DNA of 64,000 bases from Antedon mediterranea (GCF_964355755.1 NC_092677.1:10252601-10316600), one strand, 5' to 3'. Positions 1-28,612 are shown, counted from the first letter of the stretch. The notes: generated by a model not told the origin, from the sequence alone. Program-made: numbers and translations.

Positions 1-194
1 ATTAATCATAAAGCACCAAGTCCGCAACATATCACGTTCACATAAGATTTTATCGTGCTTGTACATCTTGTACGATGGCCACTGCTGCTACTTACTACTG
101 CTCTACATGCCATGTGGCTACTGAGATGAGTAATTCTTCGCGCAATTTAATTATACTCACTAGTAAAGGAGCTAAATGTACCATTCACATAAAA

Positions 195-309
195 CAGTTA
201 GAGGAAAAATGGAAAAAAATCAGCACTAGGTCATGTTACAAGAGTTGTAAACAATATAGATTATTTGATAAAAATCCTAGAAAGTAGGAAACCTTTTGCC
301 ATTTTTCCT
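195..309. repeat. dispersed repeat, partner at 60994-61106
   Basis: About 115 bp that reappears in the same orientation at 60994-61106 inside an SRCR-A intron. Shared landmarks are AAATCAGCACT, CAATATAGATTAT and CCTAGAAAGTAGGAA followed by TTTTGCCATTTTTCC. The copies differ by several substitutions and small indels, so this is an old interspersed family of unknown class. Confidence 0.6.
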
Positions 310-1034
310 CTGATTGAAAAGACATTATCATTGAAACATATTATTTAGGTTTACAATTTAGCCTATATGAAGAAAATTTACCGATAGCAGTCTATAGTCT
401 AATGATAAGGAGGTGTCTTTCTAATTCAGGATTGGAATTTCTCCATTGATGGACTTTATAAGAGATGTGATTGTGAGTGTTTTTTGTGGGGCAGGGGGAT
501 GGGGGGGAGGGGGTAGTTAGGTGGGTTAAGATTCACAATACTTTACTCATCTTATTATCCATCCGAATATAATACTTTATTAGTTTAGACCTATGACATG
601 CATTGAACGTGTAATGTAGCCTAAACCATATTTGAGTGTTCTACTTCTACAACTTAATCAGTGAGTTTATTCAAACAAAACTTACCAACTTCCTACATAC
701 AAACGACAGTACACATTCTCTAGTATAAATCCATGATGTGAGTCACCATTTAGCGATCCGTATCGAGTAACAACTTATCGCCAACTGTGCACGATAAAGT
801 TCTTAAATTTCCAAACTAAGATTATATTCGTTGATAGAGGGAGGCCTTGCTAAAATTCTTATTATCAAATGTCAATGTTTTCTTTTTTTTTCTTTAAAAC
901 TTTATCGAAATCACGTAATTATTGGTCACTGTACATTTCAGTTAGATCTTTATATTAACAAAAGACAATTTTAACTATCAACTACTTTTTTTATTTAAAG
1001 ATATATTGTCCCCCTAAAAAAATTTTTTTTACAT

Positions 1035-1262
1035 TTTTTTGTTGAATATGTTATTTTAATGTCACATAATAGTTATTCACTCTCACAAAAAATTGGGTCT
1101 GAACAAAATTTATTTACCTGAGAAAAATGTAATTTAAAGCAAAAAATGGTCAAATTGTCTGGAAGACAATGAGTTTTTGGGTAATTTAACTGTTTATTTT
1201 GTCTTTTTATAGATGAAATAATTTTTTCCCCCGTTTTTTTTTCTTATGGAAGTGAACAACTT
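1035..1262 (+). repeat. dispersed repeat with GTCTG..AGACAAT core
   Basis: Shares TGTCACATAATAGTTATT, AAAATGTAATTTAAAGCAA and an ATTGTCTGxxAGACAATG palindromic core with 18915-19085 (same strand) and, inverted and more diverged, with 55862-56012. Three copies in one window mark a moderately abundant interspersed element; no coding capacity or clear termini are visible. Confidence 0.55.
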
Positions 1263-1703
1263 CATTAAAACTGCAAAATGGCCTATTCAAAGTCCGATTT
1301 TAAAAATCTATATTTTTCATGATTTTGGGGGATAATACATCTTTAAAGAAAGTTATGTCTATCTATTGTTCAAATCGCGCATTAGGCCTATATTATCTGT
1401 AGGTTCTCTTATCTTTCAAAATCTTTTGTAGCCTAAAATTGATCAATTAGTTATTTGATTAATTAGTTGTTTATCATTTGCTCACAACATTAAATTGTCA
1501 ATTGAATTAATAGTTTAAATCATTTTTTCTATGATGAATTACTTTTAGTTAAGTCAGGTGACCAGATTATTAACTTTGATTGGCTGAATCCTCAGGTGTT
1601 TTATGACGAGTCATCTTCTCCAAATTATTACCGGTACTTTTGCTTACTTTTTATCGTCTGCGTGCTTAGTTTATATTGTTCAAACAATTGTTGTGAAAAA
1701 ACT

Positions 1704-3936
1704 ATGCCTGTTGTTGAAGAAACCAAACATTTAGAAGTGGGTAAGTATAGAATAAAGTATAAAGAACTGAATTGTGTGTTTTAGATGTATTATTTTAGTG
1801 TTTACCGTTTAGTGTAGCTTTCTAGGCTGTGGTTGTGCATAGCCACTTCCTGTGGTTGTGGTTCAGTCATCTGGATAAAGTATGCGAGCACCTGGTAAAC
1901 ATTTTAACAGGAAGTGATCATGGAATATACAGTACTGTACTTGCATTTATATGCAATAAAAATGTGATAATAAAAACCCTACCTACACTGGAGAATCCAC
2001 CAATTATTTATGCACGCTTTAATTAAATTGCAAATTTACACTAAATTATATACAGTAAATCTATTCATATTATTTAATTGTTTTTTTCATTCACAGATGC
2101 TCCACTACCACCTCTAAAGAAGGGTTTAGTGCGATTGTACAGTAACAGATTCTGTGTTTTCTCCCAGAGAACTCGATTAGTATTAGCAGCTAAGTCGGCA
2201 AAGTAAATATTTTTTTATTTGTTTTACGACTTATGTCTCTCTACCCTCTTTCTCGACTAATAAGGGCCTAGATAGACATTTCAATTTCGTGTATTGATAA
2301 TATTATATTTTTGAATTTTTTTTGTAAAGCTATGAAATAATTAACATCCACTTAAAAAAGAAGCCGACATGGTACGCAAGCAAAAACCCAAATGGGACAA
2401 CACCATGTCTTGAGAAAGATGAGGATATAGTGTGGGACTCCACCATCACGTGCGAGTATGGTAACGACATCTTCGCTGAAAACCCGCTATGGCCGACGGA
2501 TCCACTTGCAAAGGCTAAAGATCGTATGCTGATAGACTTCTTTAACAGTAAGGTATGCATCATATTATGGACATAAAATGGTGTTGTAGCTTGGTAGTTA
2601 AATACTTGGTTTCAATACAAGGGTATTCGGGTTCAGATCTTTTTAGATGAAAGGATTTGTTTTACATGACGACAAAGTATTTGAGCCCTGTTGACCTTAA
2701 AATTTATGTTTAAGACAGCAGCGTACCATTCAATTTTAATAATAATATATTGACTTAAGTCATGGAAAAACTTATTTCTCCATGCTTAAGTGAAATGCTT
2801 GTATTTAAGGGAACTATCCCTCACTGTGTGATTGTAATGAACATGACTATTATTTTTTTAGAGACTATTAAACGTCACTAAAAGTGTTTAGAAGTATGTT
2901 ATTTAAAACAAAAAAAAGAAAAAAATTTGACAGAGCTGACTAATACGTTTTGGTTTGTTTCTTTATTTCAGATTTTTCCTAATTTTATGAAGCTTACATT
3001 TTATCCTGTTGAAGGTAAAGAGGAGTTTTATCAACAAGAATATGAAAAGAATGTTGGTAAACTGCAGGAGAACTTGGTGGAACGAGGAACTACTTTTTTT
3101 GGAGGTAAGAACATGTCAATAATGTTTTGAGGTGAGCTTTCTATGCAGTATTGGAATGTTTGTTAGTGTGTCCACTCCAAATTTGTCAGGAGTAGCACGG
3201 GGTGTGTATAATCAGAAATGTATCATGGATTTAATGCTGAGCAGAGATGGCTAAGGACACCAACTTTCAAAGTCTTCCACCCACCTTAAAACATTTTTAG
3301 ACCTTCTACCTAGCCTAACACAGAGCCTTAACACAGCCACCCATTCAAGAAACCTCTGGGTACCAGAAAGTATGTTTTGTTCACAACCATTCATAACTAA
3401 CCATTCCTAGACTTCTCTAGTATAGCCAAATCCTTAACACTCCTACAGTATACTTTGCGCGCCCAAATTGTCCCCTTATTAGGGGTTTTCCCAAGTATTC
3501 ATTGGCCATGTTTTAAAACATGTCCATTTTTGTTTAAATAGAAGTGTCCCCTGAATAAACGTGTCCCAAATAAGATTCTATTGTATTTTACTTTATGTAC
3601 TGTTATGGTCTCTTCTAGGATCACAGCCTGGAATGGTTGACTACATGATGTGGCCTTGGTTCGAGCGTTGGGTACTCCTGGATGATATATTCCCCAAGGA
3701 CAATTTTCCAACGGTAAGTAGAAATAATTGTTCTAATTCATTTTATGAATACTCATTTGTTAACACCATCATCATCATTTTTGTTACTTATATCTAACAA
3801 TTCTTTTTCTCAGATTCTTACATGGCGCAAAAACATGATTGCTGCTCCTGCTGTAAAAGAAGCTGCGATACCAGACGATATTCATTTAGAATATTTCAAA
3901 AATTTTAAGCAAAACATATTCCAATATGATTACTAA
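1704..3936 (+). CDS. GSTO1: glutathione S-transferase omega
   Basis: Six exons: 1704-1740, 2097-2202, 2330-2552, 2972-3104, 3619-3713, 3814-3936, all with GT-AG borders and matching phases, giving 238 aa (human GSTO1 is 241). Omega GSTs are cytosolic thioltransferases and dehydroascorbate reductases that use a catalytic cysteine. Here RFCVFSQRTRL places Cys at residue 32, the same number as the human catalytic Cys32; the proline that usually follows is Val. The N-terminal thioredoxin-like fold continues through STITCEY. The helical C-terminal domain contains TTFFGG and DYMMWPWFERW, diagnostic of the omega class. The start at 1704 matches family length; an in-frame ATG at 1596 would add 36 residues with a hydrophobic stretch and is judged 5' UTR. 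GSTO1 versus GSTO2 cannot be decided. It converges on TMEM67; an ATTAAA at 4279 is a possible poly(A) signal. Confidence 0.95.
3437..3600. mobile_element. MITE-like element, ATTAAGGGGACACC family
   Basis: Located in GSTO intron 4, just upstream of exon 5. Its halves read CCCCTTATTAGGGG and AAGTGTCCCCTGAATAAA and it ends AGATTCTATTGTA. The same end sequence (ACAGTA-RAACC-CTATTAAGGGGACACC in pieces) occurs at 4528-4580 and as an inverted pair at 59655-59783. A non-autonomous DNA element is likely; borders are approximate. Confidence 0.45.
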
Positions 3937-5130
3937 AAACCAGTAATTGCCATTTCCAAAGTTCTCATGTTTTTACTCAAATTTACAGTATTTACATTAA
4001 GTAAATGGTGGTGATGGTGGTAATTATAATATAATTAGCATATAATTTGCATTTAATGCGAATTGTTATGAGCAATTATTTTTGTTTAGTGTAAGAATAT
4101 TTTTATTTTCATAGAAATCATAGCCATATTTATTTATTTAAAATGGCACGATAGCACAGTCATAGATTAAGTTTTATTTTTAGTCAACAAGAATTTTTGT
4201 ATCATGCTTTTTACATGTTTATATTATATTACTTTTTAAAGAATTTAGAGTATATTTTACACAGGCAGTAATAACACTATTAAAACTTTTACCTTTAATT
4301 TATATATTATGTTTATGTTAAATCCTGGTTCCTTTTTTTGTGTACTTATTGTTGCATCATTGCATCGTAAATGTAAAGTTCGAAACAACACTGTTTTGCA
4401 GTTAAAATTTTTATTGAAATTCAAAATACAATACAAATGAACACTGCTATACAGTTAAAACACCCCAAAAAATGGATGGTTTAACCAATCTGAGTAAACA
4501 CAAATTTGTATTGGGCAATGATATACAGTACAGTAAAACCTCTATTAAGGGGACACCTTAGGGGTCCCAAATGAGAGGTTAATTATTCTGTTAGTACACA
4601 AACATAACAGTACAATGATAATATAACATTTTAAAGCATATAATTTATACTTAAAAGGTGTAAAACCAAATAACATCATATTTACTATATTTACAAATTT
4701 TAGCATTGTCTTCAAGGTAAACACTGGTGACATATTTCCCCATTTTATACTCATATGCGTGATGTGAAAACATTCCCTATAGGTCCTCTCTCTTGTATGA
4801 AAACATTAGTCCCTCTGGACAAGAACAGAGGCCTTCTAAACTGGCCTGATGTCTTGTGCAAAAATAAAGGCCTTCTACATTTGTGCAAGAAAAGAGGGCC
4901 TAGTTGTATGCATGAGAACGTACAGTAGGCCCTCTACATTTGGGCCTCTCTCTTACGCGAGCACATAAGCCCAAACTTCAGCTTTGTAATGGCCCTATTA
5001 AACTATATTACATTAGAGGCTAACTTACTCTGTATACATATTAATTAAACATAAATATATGTACATGAACAGTAACGTGAACAGTATTACTAATCACTAA
5101 CAGGAGTGTGTGTGCATTTTTTAATGCAAG
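3937..5130. other. convergent 3' spacer GSTO / TMEM67
   Basis: About 1.2 kb holding the 3' UTRs of two converging genes. It contains one end of the CTATTAAGGGGACACC element (4528-4580) and a degenerate direct repeat rich in GGGCCTCTCTCTTG and TGCAAGAAAAGAGG words at about 4765-4975. No further gene is seen. Confidence 0.5.
4410..4415 (-). terminator. candidate poly(A) signal of TMEM67
   Basis: TTTATT on the plus strand is AATAAA on the minus strand, about 720 bases past the TMEM67 stop. No nearer canonical signal was found. If used, the TMEM67 3' UTR would reach to within ~130 bp of the possible GSTO signal at 4279. This is inference only. Confidence 0.25.
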
Positions 5131-22271
<17,141 letters not shown>

Positions 22272-22455
22272 TGTTTACCGTCGTTTTGGCAATGATGAAC
22301 AGCGCCACCTATTATTTTTTTGCGCGAAAAAAAGTAAACAAAACTAGGTCAACCTTTTGCGCAACAGAGCGGATCGGAGTGTGTATGTACGTGGAAGATA
22401 GAGACGGTCATTTTAAACAGGAATTGAAACCTGGACTTGCTAGAAGTACATAACT
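22272..22455. promoter_or_regulatory. divergent promoter gap TMEM67 / AGXT2
   Basis: Only 184 bp separate the two start codons, so this gap and the first exons must hold both 5' UTRs and promoters. It contains TGTTTAC at 22272-22278 and, in opposite orientation, GTAAACA at 22334-22340; both match the forkhead core. FOXJ1-type forkhead factors are known to drive ciliary genes, which would suit TMEM67, but these short motifs are not proof. GCGCAA words and no clear TATA box suggest a housekeeping-type bidirectional promoter. Confidence 0.65.
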
Positions 22456-25400
22456 ATGTTATCCATTCGTAAAGTTTTAGGCGAGGCTGGTTTTGCACGT
22501 ATTCCGAGGTATTACGGAACAGCTGCTAGAAATTCAAAAGAAGGTGAATCTCGCATAAATAACACAATTAATTATGTAAAAGTAGGCCCCTGGCTGGACT
22601 TTCTATAATAGTAGCCTGTTACTGTATGTGTGCAAACTCGACCAATCGGACTGACCGTCGTGTAGTGTTGCACATGTACAATCTAGGCAATGTCAATTCT
22701 GCAATAGGGGTACGTTGCATGCAGCATGGGGGTATACTTCCATGGTTGCATGTATAATATAATTAGTTGTGATTTGCAACTTGTCTAATATGACAATCAT
22801 TAATAATAATATTTGTAGCTAAAAATAGGAAATAGTTGTAACTGAAATCAAGTTGCAGCTGGAGGAAATACAAACCATGGAGGTATAAAATAGATTTTAT
22901 ACCTCCATGTACAAACTATATATAACTTAAGAATATGTACATTGTAATTGGGAAAACATAGTACAGTATACGCCATATTATCGTATATAGGATATAAAAC
23001 GTAAAGCACTAAATGTCCCAACTATAAACTGCTATTTTAATTAATGTTACGCTTTTTTTAAAAACAGTTTCATCCAATGGACTTCCTGATATGCCACCAT
23101 GTGACTTTGAGCCAGCACCATATAAGGTAAAAACTATATTTTATGATGTATGTCGAACTGTATTCTCGCATTCCACATTCTTTTCTTGCTTTTCGATTGC
23201 AACGGCATATTAATTATCATTCTACAATGTTTTTAAAATAGGGTCCCAGCTATGAAGAAACTAGAAAAATCAGAAATGAAAAATCAGCGCTGAATGTTAT
23301 GACCTATTATAAGAAGCCTGTACTGATCAATCAAGGTCATATGCAGTGGCTTTTTGACGAGACAGGTCGACGATACCTTGACCTTTTTGCTGGCATCGTC
23401 ACGGTCAGCGTGGGGCACTGTCATCCGTAAGTAAACATTTTTGTATATGTGGTATAAATGTCATGAATTATTATGTTTTAAGTAAATAAACTTTGTTGTA
23501 TATGTAAAAATATGTGCAAAATATGTACTGTATTCAAATACAATTTTTTTTTTCCCTAAAATTTCTCTTTTGAAATCATGTGTATTTAGCTGTGTCTAAA
23601 CTATCAAACTAGTTTAACAAAAAAGTGTGATATAAAATATGGCACAGATATGCCCAAATATGACATCATCAAGTCACATTTTGTTGTCACATAAAGTTTA
23701 ATAGTGTGGACAGAGTTCAAGTCACAGTTCACTAGTTCTAACAATTATACAATTTTTTGCCACTCAACCATATAAATCTTCCTTTTTTTTTATCAAGGAA
23801 AGTGAATGCTGTCTTAAAAGAGCAACTTGACCTATTGTGGCATACCACCAATATCTATATGCATCCCAGGGTGCACGAGTATGCTGTCAAACTAACAGAA
23901 CGTCTTCCAGAACCACTTAGTGTGAGTCTTATACAACTTGTCTTTCTTTATTTCCATTCATCATGAAATAAATATGCATAATACAGAGAAAAGAGGACTC
24001 TCAGAAGACCACACAAATATATATATATATACATTTTTTTTCTGGTATGATGAGCTCTCTGTAACCATTGTTTATGACTTTATTCTAGAGGTCAGTTAAC
24101 TTTGTTTCAAAAGGTGTAAACTCAGAGATGAAATATCAGAATTATGAAATCATATGAAAGATATAGAACATTTGACACTTTCATTTCCCATTTTTTAGGC
24201 CCTAGGCCCCCAACTAAAACATCTTAGATCTGCCACTGATAGCATCATGCTACAGAACCAATACACCATTGGAACTACCATGCAGTCACACCGATCATAT
24301 CTCATAAAAAATAACTCAAATATTGTGTTCTGTGTAGGTTTGTTTCTTTGTGAACAGTGGCAGTGAAGCAAATGATCTTGCAATGTTTATGGCCAGAGCA
24401 CACACAAAATCTAATGATATAATTGGACTCAGGTATGTTATTTTACAATGTTTTTTTAGTTATTAATTTAATATTAATTAGCAGGTCAAATGGCCAAGCA
24501 GTTAAAGCAGAGGCACCTTTTAAAAAAATCAGGATGGGTTTGAGTTCGAATCGCTCCTATTTCTGGTGGTGGAACAAGTCTTCTCTTATAGGACTATAAA
24601 CCGTAGATCCAGTGTACACCGTTTGCCTGTGTGCACTTTAAATAACCTAGTTTATTATTCAAGACAAGTAGAGGTTACTGGTCAGGAGGATTACCACTAT
24701 CTGATAGAACAGTTACTAATATACTATTGGTATTCTTTAACCTTGTGCATAAAGACTTAAAATAAAATAAAACCATCTTTAGAGAGTATAACCTGATTCC
24801 AAAAGAACAGATATTAATGTTCCTCTTTAGATTTAAATAAATGAAACAATAATCGTGAAGTTCATTCCAGTCTATCGCCACAACATGATTGCAATTATAC
24901 TTAAGGTATTATAAATCCAAAGGCAAATTACTGAAAAATGCCAATGCTGTGGGTATAAGTGGCTGGATCTCAATGGAGGTACAAAATAAAATAAGCAAAA
25001 AGTTAAATCAAAACCATAAATAAAACAGCAAGAAAGATTTGCAAAGATTTTTCGGGACTGGCCCTTCATTAGTGCAAGTATGGTATTATAATATAGTTAT
25101 TGTTTTATTCCCATAGGAGTGCCTACCATGGAATGATATCAAGTTTGATGGGTTTCACAGCAATGGGTAACTGGATGTTCCCACACGTTGCAAAGAATGC
25201 TGGCATTCAGACATCTGTGAATGCAGATCCATTTAGAGGCCCATGGGGTGGGAAAAACTGCAGAGATTCTCCAGTTCAGGTAATTATGTAGATTCCATAT
25301 TAAGGGGTACCTTCGTAACCCAACAAAGTGTCCCCTGATTAGGTGTTCAAATGAACCTTTAAAGGGTGGTAAAAACATTTATTATTTCAATTATATTAAG

Positions 25401-28400
25401 CATGTATGCCATAATAATAAACTTTTACCTTTTTCTTTAATTTGATAGTACCCTACTATTTTTTTTTCAGACTATCAGGTCATGTGACTGTGTTGCTGGA
25501 CAGTGCCTTGCCAAAGATATGTATGTTGACCAGGTCAATGACCTCCTCCAACACTGCACACCAAAGAAGATCGCTGCTGTTATAGCAGAGTCCATTCAAG
25601 TAAAAATAATTTAAATAATTTTTTTAGCATGTAGATGATAATACTAGTAATAGTACAATTGCCTATGTTTTTAAATGTATATATTTTGATATTTGACAGG
25701 GAGTGGCTGGTGGTATTCAGTTTCCAAAAGGCTTCTTAAAGGAAGCGTTTGAGCTTGCTCGAGCGAAAGGCGGTCTTTGCATCTCGGATGAAGTACAAAC
25801 CGGGTTCGGTCGGATGGGCAGTCACTTCTGGGGATTTGAAACTCACGATGTTATGCCTGATATTGGTAATAAAAAACTACGGTCATTTAACTACATTGAA
25901 AACTCTAACAACATGAATCCTTATTTGGTCTAATGGGCTGTTATCTTAAAAAATTCAAACTGTTGATGTTGGGAAGGTGCCATCAATTATACTGACCTAA
26001 ATCCAAAATCCACCACACTGGGTTCAGTGGCATTACGGCTATGAGCGCTGAGAAGTGCCCAGACGAAAACAAATGTGTCGAAAAAGGCTAAAAACGGCCG
26101 AAGCCTCCAGCGTTGGAGGGCCACTTAGGGTTCATAAACCAGGGGCCTCAAGTCCGATGTTATGCCACTGACTGGGTGGGTCAGATGAACAATCGTTTAC
26201 AGGGTTTTGTTACTCTTTATTTTGATGCCTGGTATCGAAAATGCTCATTTAATTTTAATACAGTCTTGTTTTACTTGTTTTAGTTGTTATGGCAAAAGGA
26301 ATGGGTAATGGATTTCCATTGGCTGCTGTTGTAACAACGCCAGGTATTACCACTTATTGCTTCTTGCATATATATATATATATCAGCAAGGTCACCAACA
26401 CACGCAAAGTTTTCACTACCAATTATTACAATTCAATCTGATAATATTAATGTTGTTTATCTATTTAGAGATTGCCCAGACAATGCACCAAGCCTTGCAT
26501 TTCAATACATTTGGTGGAAACCCAATGTCATGTGCAGTTGGATCAGCTGTTCTTGATGTAAGTAACCTATGAACCATGACCTTTTAATTATTGACCTTTG
26601 AATGGAAACCTAATGTCATGCGCAGTTAGATCAGCTGTTCTTGATGTAAGTAGAGTACAATCGAAATATAACCTATGAACCTTGACATTTTAATTATTGA
26701 CCTTTGAATGGAAACCTAATGTCATGCGCAGTTAGATCAGCTGTTCTTGATGTAAGTAGAGTACAATCGAAATATAACCTATGAACCTTGACATTTTAAT
26801 TATTGACCTTTGAATGGAAACCCAATTTCATGCGCAGTTAGATCAGCTGTTCTTGATGTAAGTAGAGTACAATCGAAATATAACCTATGAACCTTGACCA
26901 TTTAATTATTAACCTTTGAATGGCAACCCAATTTCATGCGCAGTTAGATCAGCTGTTCTTGATGTAAGTAGAGTACAACCAAAATATAACCTATGAACCT
27001 TGACCATTTAATTATTGATCTTTGAATGGCAACCTAATGTCATGCGCAGTTAGATCAGCTGTTCTTGATGTAAGTAGAGTACAATCGAAATATAACCTAT
27101 GAACCGTGACCATTTAATTATTGACCTTTGAATGGAAACCCAATTTCATGCGCAGTTAGATCAGCTGTTCTTGATGTAAGTAGAGTACAATCGAAATATA
27201 ACCTATGAACCTTGACCATTTAATTATTGACCTTTGAATGGAAACCCAATTTCATGCGCAGTTAGATCAGCTGTTCTTGATGTAAGTAGAGTACAACCAA
27301 AATATAACCTATGAACCTTGACCATTTAATTATTGACCTTTGAATGGAAACCCAATTTCATGCGCAGTTAGATCAGCTGTTCTTGATGTAAGTAGAGTAC
27401 AACCAAAATATAACCTATGAACCGTGACCATTTAATTATTGAACTTCGAAATGTGAACCTATTCACCTATCATATATGTATGTCTTTGTGACATAGGTTA
27501 TGGATGAAGAAGGAAGTCAAGCCAACTGCGCTGATGTTGGCACGTACATGCTCCTGGAGTTGGCAAAGCTTCGGGACGAGTTTGAAGTTGTTGGAGATGT
27601 CCGCGGCAAAGGGTTGATGATTGGAGTTGAGCTGGTCGCAGATAAGGTCAGTTTCCTATAATTATTTCAATTATACTTATGGACACAAAGAGAAACATCT
27701 ACGAATCAATATAGTATTAGGCAAAAAGATGAACAAATCAAGTCTTAAATTATTTCAGATATACAGACCATTTTCACCCTTATGTAGAATATTTTAATAT
27801 ATTTTGTAATTTAGGTTTTAATGTCTTGTTTAAAGTGTAGATTTTCAGAATAATACTTATGTAATGTAAAATTTACCATAGGCTTCAAGAAAACCTCTGC
27901 AACCAGAAGAAGTTGGTCACATATGGGAGAGTACCAAGGACCTTGGTGTGCTATTCGGTAAAGGAGGTCTGCATGGTAATGTAAGTACACGTCTCATGGT
28001 ACAGTAAGGAATCGCATGTGAGAATTTTTTATTTATTTATTTCATACACATCCAACAGGATATATAAACTGTTTGATATGTTATCGTGCATATAAACTAA
28101 GTCTCATTTTGAGGCTTAGGGAGTGGAGTTGAAAGAGTTGTGAGTGCCACTAGTGCTACTAGGTCAGGATTGAAACTTGGACATTGGGATTGGAAGGCAA
28201 GCATGTTAATCACCAGGCTACAGCTCCACTACTGCTACTACTAAGCTACGACATGTTGTCGTAACCTGTCTTTTTTATTACTCTTGTTGTCCGGTCCTCA
28301 CATTTATTTTGGCCACATTTTTTTTGGTAGCCTCCTGTAATGATATCGGAAGGTTATTCCACACTTTAGCACCAGTAACTTGAAATGACAACAATTTGTA

Positions 28401-28612
28401 CCCACAATGATCTTGGGTATAACCACTTTTAAAATGTTTGAGTGTTGTAACCCTGTCTATCAATGACCAGTTCAATTTAATACAAGACATTGTTTGTGTT
28501 GTTTTAGGTGCTGCGAATAAAACCACCCATGTGTATCACAAGGCAGGATGTTGATTTTGGTACAGCCGTGCTAAAGAGGGCGCTAGAACACCACAGAGAT
28601 ACCTACTTGTAG
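22456..28612 (+). CDS. AGXT2: AGXT2, mitochondrial alanine-glyoxylate aminotransferase 2
   Basis: Complete, 13 exons: 22456-22543, 23068-23126, 23242-23426, 23798-23921, 24338-24432, 25117-25279, 25471-25599, 25700-25865, 26284-26343, 26469-26557, 27497-27646, 27882-27980, 28508-28612; 1512 nt, 503 aa (human 514). It is a class III PLP aminotransferase of mitochondria that moves amino groups from alanine, beta-aminoisobutyrate or methylated arginines to glyoxylate or pyruvate. Residues 1-28 are Arg-rich and lack acids early on, as in a mitochondrial targeting peptide. Visible: [35 protein letters not shown] (158-164), DEVQTGFGR with Asp311 for the PLP ring nitrogen, and [11 protein letters not shown] with Schiff-base Lys341. 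The usual EPIQG reads ESIQG here. Exon 10 is followed by eight tandem copies of its own 3' end and donor. Divergent from TMEM67. Confidence 0.97.
22876..22909. repeat. perfect 16-bp hairpin
   Basis: CATGGAGGTATAAAAT and its exact inverse ATTTTATACCTCCATG are separated by only two bases (AG). It lies in AGXT2 intron 1. No similar sequence flanks it, so whether it is a tiny MITE or a chance cruciform cannot be said. Confidence 0.8.
23586..23717. mobile_element. TIR family 1 MITE
   Basis: Ends AGCTGTGTCTAAACTATC and TTTAATAGTGTGGACAGAG with the family's inner words. In AGXT2 intron 3, about 80 bp before exon 4. Confidence 0.8.
24482..24665 (+). mobile_element. tRNA-derived SINE (Leu/Ser-like head)
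   Basis: ATGGCCAAGCAGTTAAAGCA resembles the A-box arm of a Leu/Ser tRNA and GAGTTCGAATCGCTCC the B box. The body TGGTGGAACAAGTCTTCTC and GGACTATAAACCGTAGATCC is shared with 30755-31003. In AGXT2 intron 5. Confidence 0.7.
24905..25080 (-). repeat. dispersed repeat with CTCCATTGAGATCCAGCC
   Basis: Minus-strand copy of a family also present at 29985-30112 and 33536-33712 on the plus strand and as a weak piece near 38232-38310. Shared words are GCACTRATGAA, TTGCTTATTTTATTTTG, CTCCATTGAGATCCAGCCAC and TTTGCCTTTGGATTTATA. The constant orientation of the words suggests the 3' part of a retroelement, but no domain is recognisable. Confidence 0.6.
26025..26170. mobile_element. hAT-like MITE with 8-bp target duplication
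   Basis: Termini CAGTGGCATTACGGC and GATGTTATGCCACTG are inverted repeats. The flanks ACTGGGTT (left) and ACTGGGTG (right) agree at 7 of 8 positions, the target-site length of hAT transposons. Related copies: 32698-32898 and a piece at 31263-31390. In AGXT2 intron 8. Confidence 0.8.
26512..27437 (+). repeat. 106-bp tandem array of AGXT2 exon 10 end plus splice donor
   Basis: The last ~45 bases of exon 10 and its donor (GAT|GTAAGTA at 26558) are followed by eight more copies with donors at 26646, 26752, 26858, 26964, 27070, 27176, 27282 and 27388: first spacing 88, then exactly 106 each time. Copies read GCAGTTAGATCAG where the exon reads GCAGTTGGATCAG, so the array has homogenised apart from the coding copy. 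Each repeat keeps GATGTAAGT intact but has no polypyrimidine-AG acceptor. Confidence 0.95.
28105..28235 (-). mobile_element. tRNA-derived SINE, second family
   Basis: Copy of the element at 11158-11312, with GAGGCTTAGGGAGTGGAGTT, ACTAGGTCAGGATTGAAAC and GGCAAGCATGTTAATCACCA in the same order. In AGXT2 intron 12. Confidence 0.65.
28278..28507 (-). mobile_element. LINE reverse-transcriptase C-terminal remnant
   Basis: The minus-strand frame ends in a block [16 protein letters not shown], the WNxLP signature found just after the reverse transcriptase in many non-LTR retrotransposons. It directly abuts the acceptor of AGXT2 exon 13, so the fragment supplies the end of intron 12. No other part of the element remains. 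Confidence 0.7.

Larger units (their letters stand above)
1..1703. other. 5' flank of GSTO, no gene recognised
   Basis: AT-rich sequence upstream of the GSTO gene. I see no exon with recognisable homology on either strand; a 70-codon open frame at 75-287 has no recognisable family and overlaps a dispersed repeat. A G-rich run lies near 487-513 and two dispersed repeats are listed separately. The GSTO promoter and 5' UTR must lie in the last few hundred bases, but no TATA or other core element can be assigned with confidence. Confidence 0.5.
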
